A stretch of 64,000 nucleotides of DNA from Thalassolituus hydrocarboniclasticus (GTDB lineage Bacteria > Pseudomonadota > Gammaproteobacteria > Pseudomonadales > Oceanobacteraceae): the NCBI RefSeq assembly GCF_025345565.1, contig NZ_CP054475.1, forward strand, positions 1,135,501-1,199,500. The letters run 5' to 3'. The notes under the pieces were generated by a model. That model saw only the letters and a program-made list of their open reading frames with translations, was not told the origin of the DNA and did not search any database. The position numbers and the translations under genes were made by a program. Below, piece by piece: positions 59,819 to 64,000 of this stretch. Within the stretch, counting starts at the first letter, position 1. Each line of letters begins with the position of its first letter.

Positions 59819-60853
59819 ATGAAAAAAATAATGCTTCCCGCGTTGTTGGGCTCTGTGGTCGCCGCTCAGGCACTGGCCATGTCGGAAACCCCGGATTCGC
59901 TGCCGGATGTGGGTACCGTCAACAAGACCGTGCGTTTTATCGCCATTGGCGATATGGGTACCGGTGCTGATGGTCAGTACAAAGTGGCTGCGGCGCTGGA
60001 GTCTGTGTGTGCCGAGCGTGGTTGTGATTTCGCCATCGGACTGGGCGATAACATTTATGAAGCCGGCGTGGATTCGGTATCGGACATCCAGTTTCAGACC
60101 AAATTTGAAGATCCGTATAAAAACCTCGACTTCCCGTTCTACATGACGCTGGGCAACCACGATAACTCCTGGTTATTCGGTGGTGACGGTCTGGATAACG
60201 ATAAAGGTGATATTCAGGTGGATTATCACTACCAGCAGAACCGCCCAAGCAATAAGTGGCAGATGCCGGCGCGTTACTACACCTTCTCCGCGCCGTTAAA
60301 CGAAGAGCAGCCTCTGATTAACTTCTTCTCCCTCGATTCCAACCCGCTGGCCGCCGTGGGCGATGCTGATGCTGAATACTGGCAGCTGCCGTACAAAAAG
60401 ACTCAGGCAGAATGGATTGACCGTGAGCTGAATAACGCTTCCGCACCGTGGAAAATCGCTTTCGCCCACCATCCATTCCTGTCTAACGGTAAACACGGTA
60501 ATGCCGGTATGTATGACGGCTTCCCGGGCGCCGGCGTGGTGTATTACGACATGCTTAAAGATCACGTCTGTAACAAAGTGGATGTGATGATTGCTGGCCA
60601 CGACCATGAGCTGCAATTCCTCAAACCTGCTGATAAGTGCGGTAAAACCCTGCATATGGTATCCGGCGCCGGTGCTAAGAGTCGTGAATTCAAAGATACC
60701 GAGCGCAACGCCGCTTACTGGCAACAGGATAATATTCTGGGCTTCTTTTATATCGAGATCGCCGGCGATGAGTTCCGCGCTACGTCCTATACCGTTGATA
60801 AAGTCAGCGGTGAAGTGACCCGTGCCTTTGATAAAACCCTGACCCGCCAATAA
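59819..60853 (+). CDS. exported acid-phosphatase-like metallophosphoesterase
   Basis: A 344-residue periplasmic or secreted protein: signal peptide (cut near A-Q-A-L-A), then the metallophosphoesterase blocks G-D-M-G (44-47), G-D-N-I-Y-E (76-81), G-N-H-D (112-115), A-H-H-P-F-L and A-G-H-D-H-E-L, in the order and spacing of purple/TRAP-type acid phosphatases. It would release phosphate from organic esters. The ATG at 59819 has AAAGGAG; an earlier in-frame ATG (59771) lacks one. It is a paralogue of the lipoprotein at 9392-10729. A weak Pho-box-like CTGTAAC lies upstream at 59748. Confidence 0.87.
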   Translation: MKKIMLPALLGSVVAAQALAMSETPDSLPDVGTVNKTVRFIAIGDMGTGADGQYKVAAALESVCAERGCDFAIGLGDNIYEAGVDSVSDIQFQTKFEDPYKNLDFPFYMTLGNHDNSWLFGGDGLDNDKGDIQVDYHYQQNRPSNKWQMPARYYTFSAPLNEEQPLINFFSLDSNPLAAVGDADAEYWQLPYKKTQAEWIDRELNNASAPWKIAFAHHPFLSNGKHGNAGMYDGFPGAGVVYYDMLKDHVCNKVDVMIAGHDHELQFLKPADKCGKTLHMVSGAGAKSREFKDTERNAAYWQQDNILGFFYIEIAGDEFRATSYTVDKVSGEVTRAFDKTLTRQ

Positions 60854-60878
60854 ACCGGGCGTTAGTGCAATAACGCAT

Positions 60879-60914
60879 AATCCGCTGCTATTGGTATAGC
60901 AGCGGATTTTTTTT
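60879..60914 (+). terminator. intrinsic terminator after the phosphatase gene
   Basis: Stem TCCGCTGCTA/TAGCAGCGGA followed by a long T-run. Confidence 0.9.
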
Positions 60915-60974
60915 GCCTATGCTTTGATCATAATCCGGCAAATGCCGGCTGCAGATTTAACATGGAGAATCATT

Positions 60975-61727
60975 ATGGATGTAATCGCAACGCAGGATCT
61001 GAAAATACTGATCACAGGTGGCGCCAGTGGCATTGGTGCCGCTACCGCCAGACTGTTAGCAGGTGAAGGTGCTCAGGTATTGATTGCCGATGTGCAGGAC
61101 GATGCAGGAAATGCTCTGGCTGAGGAACTGGGTGCACGGGTGCGTTACCGCCATCTGGATGTGGTCAGCGTTACCGACTGGGAGCAGGCAATCGCTTTTG
61201 CCGAAGCAGAATTCGGCGGCCTGAACGCACTATTCAATAATGCCGGAGTCGTGGGTTTCAGTGGTGCAGAAAACAGTTCGCCACAAGAGTTTAAGCGCGT
61301 AACCGATATCAATTTGTACGGTGTGTTTCTCGGCATTCATTGCGTCACACCGGCGCTGAAAAAAGCGGGGGGCGGGGCCATTATCAATACCTCATCCACG
61401 GCGGGTTTGCAGGGGTATGGCGGTCTTGCCGGTTATGTTGCCAGTAAATGGGGCGTACGCGGACTGACCAAGGCCGCGGCGCTGGACCTGGCGCCATATA
61501 ATATCCGCGTGCTGTCATTGCACCCGGGGCCAATACGCACTGCCATGACCGATGGCTTGCCCGATAATATTGCTCAGGCGCAACCCATTCCCCGTTTTGG
61601 AGAGGCGCTTGAGGTCGCACGCATGGCACGCTTTATGTTGACCGAAGCCACCTATTCTACCGGCAGTGAATTCGTTATTGATGGCGGTGCCGTAACCGGG
61701 CAGGTACTGTCCTGGGCGGACGAATAA
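60975..61727 (+). CDS. short-chain dehydrogenase/reductase
   Basis: A 250-residue classical SDR: T-G-G-A-S-G-I-G nucleotide loop (about 15-22), D-V-Q-D-D after beta 2 (acidic, so NAD is favoured), N-N-A-G, catalytic Ser in N-T-S-S-T-A-G, Y-x-x-x-K (Y-V-A-S-K) and P-G-P-I-R-T cofactor segment. It resembles hydroxysteroid/3-oxoacyl reductase-type members; substrate unknown. The ATG at 60975 has GGAG upstream. It stands alone. Confidence 0.9.
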   Translation: MDVIATQDLKILITGGASGIGAATARLLAGEGAQVLIADVQDDAGNALAEELGARVRYRHLDVVSVTDWEQAIAFAEAEFGGLNALFNNAGVVGFSGAENSSPQEFKRVTDINLYGVFLGIHCVTPALKKAGGGAIINTSSTAGLQGYGGLAGYVASKWGVRGLTKAAALDLAPYNIRVLSLHPGPIRTAMTDGLPDNIAQAQPIPRFGEALEVARMARFMLTEATYSTGSEFVIDGGAVTGQVLSWADE

Positions 61728-61923
61728 ACGTCGTTATCGTATGTTGTCAGAGCTGCTCAGTATATTGTCAGGGCTTTGCTCTTCGCAGTAAGTAAGCTCT
61801 GACAGCGCCGCTTTCCGTCAGGAAATACCCAGGCATTCTTCAGATTAAAACAACAGGAAAGCGACTCCGGAGATCTGCTGTATTGTTATTGCTGCGGATG
61901 AAAGAATGTCATTAAGGATAAGC
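61728..61923. other. intergenic, no feature supported
   Basis: Spacer between convergent genes with short imperfect repeats of CAGAGC/GCTCTG but no called gene. Confidence 0.4.
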
Positions 61924-61951
61924 AGAGGCCCGATTAAATCAGGCCTCTTTT
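61924..61951 (+). terminator. hairpin terminator between convergent genes
   Basis: Stem AGAGGCC/GGCCTCT, extended by CGATT/AATCA pairing, followed on the plus strand by Ts. It could serve the SDR gene; the minus-strand T-run is weak. Confidence 0.55.
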
Positions 61952-61974
61952 AGCGCAAAAAATTCTTGCCCGGA

Positions 61975-62949
61975 TTACTCCGTAACGGCAATAAAACGGC
62001 TGTATAACTCTGCCGTTTCAGCCGGAATTTCGACCATCGGTAAATGACCAATTCCCGGATAAATTTTTACCTGTGCCTGTGGCAGCTTTTCTTTGAATAC
62101 CTGTGCGGCTGATACATCCAGTACGCGGTCTTCCTCTCCCCAGATAATCAGCGTTGGCATGGTGACTTTTTCGCTCAGCTGTTGTTCAAACTGGCTGGCT
62201 GCCAGCTCTTCGCGGGTAGCGAGCATATCGCTGAATATTTCGCGGTTAATACCTTCGCGGGCGATGGTTTTACGCACAACCACCGGACGCAGCGGCCATG
62301 GCAATAGTGGTGGTTCACTCATGACGAAATTCCAGCGGTATTCAAAACTTTCTTCGTCGGTAGCGATTAACGGATTTTTGCCTTCGGCCAGCGCCTGCAT
62401 ATATTCGCTTTGCTCTGGCGCATCAACACCGGCAGCATCAATTAAGGTCAGGCTGAGAATCTGTTGCGGATAGCGGGTGGCATAAATGGCACTGATGGCA
62501 CCGCCCATGGAGTTACCGGCAATATGGAATTGTTCAGCGCCCGTCGCAGCCATCAGCTTATGCAGGCGTTCAGCCTGGCGGATTAAATTATAATCCTGAG
62601 TTGATGGTGCCGGGGTGTCACCGTGACCGGCCAGGTCGGGAATAACCAGGTGATAATCCTGTGGCATTTCAGCGGCAAATTTCAGCCAGGTATCTTTGTT
62701 GGCAGAAAAACCATGCAGCAATAAGACGGTTGGCCCTGTGCCCTGACGTTCCAGATAACGCATTTCCACATCGCCGGTATCGGCCTGTTTCAGGGTCAGG
62801 TCGGCGCTGCTGCGGGCCAGGTTAATGGCTTTGTCATAAATCACTTCCTGCTGACTGGCCGAGCAGCCGCTCAACATTAATGCTGCGAAGGTCGTGGCGC
62901 CGATAAGCAAGCGGGTGGACGTCTGAAACATGGCTGAGATAGGCCGCAT
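61975..62949 (-). CDS. lipoprotein alpha/beta hydrolase (lipase/esterase-like)
   Basis: A 324-residue protein with a lipobox (L-S-G-C, Cys29) and an alpha/beta hydrolase domain: oxyanion-region L-L-H-G-F-S-A-N-K-D-T-W, nucleophile elbow G-N-S-M-G-G, the acid in I-I-W-G-E-E-D-R-V-L and the histidine in G-I-G-H-L-P-M-V-E. The catalytic triad is therefore complete. It would be an ester- or lipid-cleaving enzyme anchored in the envelope. The ATG at 62949 with ACAGGTA upstream gives a proper signal peptide; the frame continues further upstream without one. It follows the small membrane protein gene by 38 bases, likely one transcript. Confidence 0.87.
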   Translation of the reverse strand: MRPISAMFQTSTRLLIGATTFAALMLSGCSASQQEVIYDKAINLARSSADLTLKQADTGDVEMRYLERQGTGPTVLLLHGFSANKDTWLKFAAEMPQDYHLVIPDLAGHGDTPAPSTQDYNLIRQAERLHKLMAATGAEQFHIAGNSMGGAISAIYATRYPQQILSLTLIDAAGVDAPEQSEYMQALAEGKNPLIATDEESFEYRWNFVMSEPPLLPWPLRPVVVRKTIAREGINREIFSDMLATREELAASQFEQQLSEKVTMPTLIIWGEEDRVLDVSAAQVFKEKLPQAQVKIYPGIGHLPMVEIPAETAELYSRFIAVTE

Positions 62950-62987
62950 AAAAAATACCTGTAATTTTATTATTGAAAGACGCTGGT

Positions 62988-63662
62988 TCAGACCGTTCTG
63001 GCACTGTCCTGCAGACGTTTGATCAGTTGCAGGGCGTGCTGCAGGGCGTCTTCGATCTGGGCTGGCGGCAGAACATGGTGAGGCCGGCAAAGCAGCAGGA
63101 TGCCATCTGCCCATTCAATGTGAAGGTGAGGATGCGCCAAAAGCCAGTCGCAGACCTCTGGTTTCAGTAAGGCCCACAGGCGTTCGCCATTCTGGCTGTG
63201 CAGCTGCCACTGGCGCAGCAGCAGGGGTTTTTGCTGTGCCGTTAATGAGGCGAGCTTCTTGTGCTGGCTTTCGGAAAACACATCTTCCTGCAACCAGCGC
63301 TTGCGACAGATGCTGAAGGCACTGGCCTCGGGCAGCGGGCAGGGCAACAGAATAACGGTCTGAGTCGACGCACCTCCGGCCCCGATCAGGCTGTAATCAA
63401 ACAGATTAAGGTAGCGGCTGTCATCGTTCTCCAGTTGCCCTTCAAGCAGATGACGGAAATGGCGGAACTGGCCAATATCCAGCAGCTGAAAGTGCGCGTC
63501 GCGGATACGCTGGCTGAGTGAGGCATAAGGCCGGTAAGCCAGTTTCAGCTGATCAGCCAGAGCCGATAATTCACTGCCTCTGCTACCTCGGTCGACTAGC
63601 ATCAGCAGCAGTAACAGGCCGATAATGGCGGCAATTATGATCAGACTCAGTAACGGCGTCAT
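62988..63662 (-). CDS. small membrane-anchored protein of unknown function
   Basis: A 224-residue protein with one strong N-terminal membrane segment (residues 4-22) and a soluble domain with several His/Trp/Leu-rich stretches. No family was recognised. It probably forms a two-gene transcript with the lipoprotein hydrolase downstream. Divergent from the enoyl-CoA hydratase-family gene, with 165 bases between. Confidence 0.7.
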   Translation of the reverse strand: MTPLLSLIIIAAIIGLLLLLMLVDRGSRGSELSALADQLKLAYRPYASLSQRIRDAHFQLLDIGQFRHFRHLLEGQLENDDSRYLNLFDYSLIGAGGASTQTVILLPCPLPEASAFSICRKRWLQEDVFSESQHKKLASLTAQQKPLLLRQWQLHSQNGERLWALLKPEVCDWLLAHPHLHIEWADGILLLCRPHHVLPPAQIEDALQHALQLIKRLQDSARTV

Positions 63663-63827
63663 GCTGGGTGTTCACTCTGGCGTACGGTTGCTTTCCGTGT
63701 GAGTGTAACACTCCTGTATGATGCGCGTACGGCAGCCGGATTGTCTGCCGGTTCTGCGCTGACTGAGCATTATCAGAGCCTGTTTAATAAAGATGAGCAG
63801 GCCCTGGGAACATTCAAGGAGACTGTT

Positions 63828-64000
63828 TTGACTGTTGAATCCCCGGTTTTGTTTGACACCCTGACGACCCGTTCTGGCCATAAGATTGGTGTTCTGACCC
63901 TGAATGCCCCAAAAGCCATGAATGCTGTCGATCTGACCATGGTGAATCTGATCGACAAGCAGCTGAAGCGCTGGGAAAAGAGCGACAAGCTGGTGGCGGT
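63828..64000 (+). CDS. enoyl-CoA hydratase/isomerase-family protein, 5' part only
   Basis: The first 57 codons, open to the window end. The start is a TTG preceded by AAGGAGA at good spacing; no ATG lies in frame upstream near a ribosome site. The residues I-G-V-L-T-L-N-A-P-K-A-M-N-A-V-D match the first strand and N-A-L-type loop of the crotonase superfamily, which handles acyl-CoA thioesters. Which reaction it performs cannot be said from this fragment. Confidence 0.78.
   Translation, partial: MTVESPVLFDTLTTRSGHKIGVLTLNAPKAMNAVDLTMVNLIDKQLKRWEKSDKLVA

Noticed and set aside
1-64000. tRNA, rRNA, CRISPR arrays, prophage structural genes, replication origin
   Set aside because: None was recognised by reading either strand; a covariance or profile search was not possible.

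Overview
The window reads as chromosomal DNA from a free-living, probably marine gammaproteobacterium of the Oceanospirillales type. This is inferred from the mix of family members: a Pseudomonas-length (387 aa) type III ornithine decarboxylase, Rnk, thiopurine methyltransferase, CcoG, FadL, DUF2333, and a TtpC-style TonB2 energiser with DUF3450. No rRNA, tRNA, CRISPR array or intact insertion sequence was seen. Most genes have moderate GC; one gene near 13-15 kb is clearly AT-rich.

Layout. 0-1.7 kb (minus strand): zinc-ribbon protein, membrane-anchored protein, rnk. 1.7-2.75 kb: a gene-free island of hairpins, direct and inverted repeats and a dispersed repeat that recurs inverted at 12.4-12.6 kb. 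2.75-6.2 kb: an exporter-type ABC protein, then speC behind a terminator-like leader hairpin. 6.3-9.4 kb: a tight four-gene envelope cassette (membrane-anchored PGRP-type amidase, a membrane protein paralogous to its N-terminal domain, an inner-membrane coiled-coil protein, an exported coiled-coil protein). 9.4-12.3 kb: lipoprotein metallophosphoesterase, chalcone-isomerase-like protein, gamma-glutamylcyclotransferase-like protein. 12.4-15.1 kb: dispersed repeat followed by an AT-rich, probably acquired, large P-loop ATPase with zinc ribbon and winged helix. 15.3-28 kb: mostly core functions (RsmB/RsmF-type methyltransferase, AraC regulator, COG3687-type protein, YjdM, VOC protein, Tpm, TrmO, FadL, CcoG, a PAS sigma-54 activator, DUF2333). 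The ccoG leader carries a sigma-54-type promoter and two identical palindromes lying just behind the activator gene.

28.3-45.1 kb is the most striking region: seven exported proteins on one strand, separated by at most 13 bases. Five share a mature N-terminal motif (acidic/Leu-rich stretch, then a V-T-G-Q-x-G-I-like signature, resembling DUF6160-type proteins). The sixth is a protein of about 2500 residues with some ten tandem C-type-lectin-like units carrying EPN/QPD and WND-type sugar- and calcium-binding signatures, followed by LamG-like and Calx-beta-like domains. The seventh is a lipoprotein fusing a di-heme MauG/cytochrome c peroxidase domain to VCBS/FG-GAP repeats and an ASPIC/UnbV domain. 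I propose a secreted or surface-exposed glycan-binding/redox system that has not been described as a unit.

45.1-59 kb: an LRR lipoprotein, a LysR regulator and an HD-GYP protein with a long insertion, then a TonB-dependent receptor with a probable beta-helix lipoprotein, and a complete TtpC-ExbB-ExbD-TonB-TPR energiser led by DUF3450 behind a possible Pho box. 59-64 kb: hotdog thioesterase-like protein, a second acid-phosphatase-like metallophosphoesterase, an SDR, a lipoprotein alpha/beta hydrolase, a small membrane protein, and the start of an enoyl-CoA hydratase-family gene cut by the window end.
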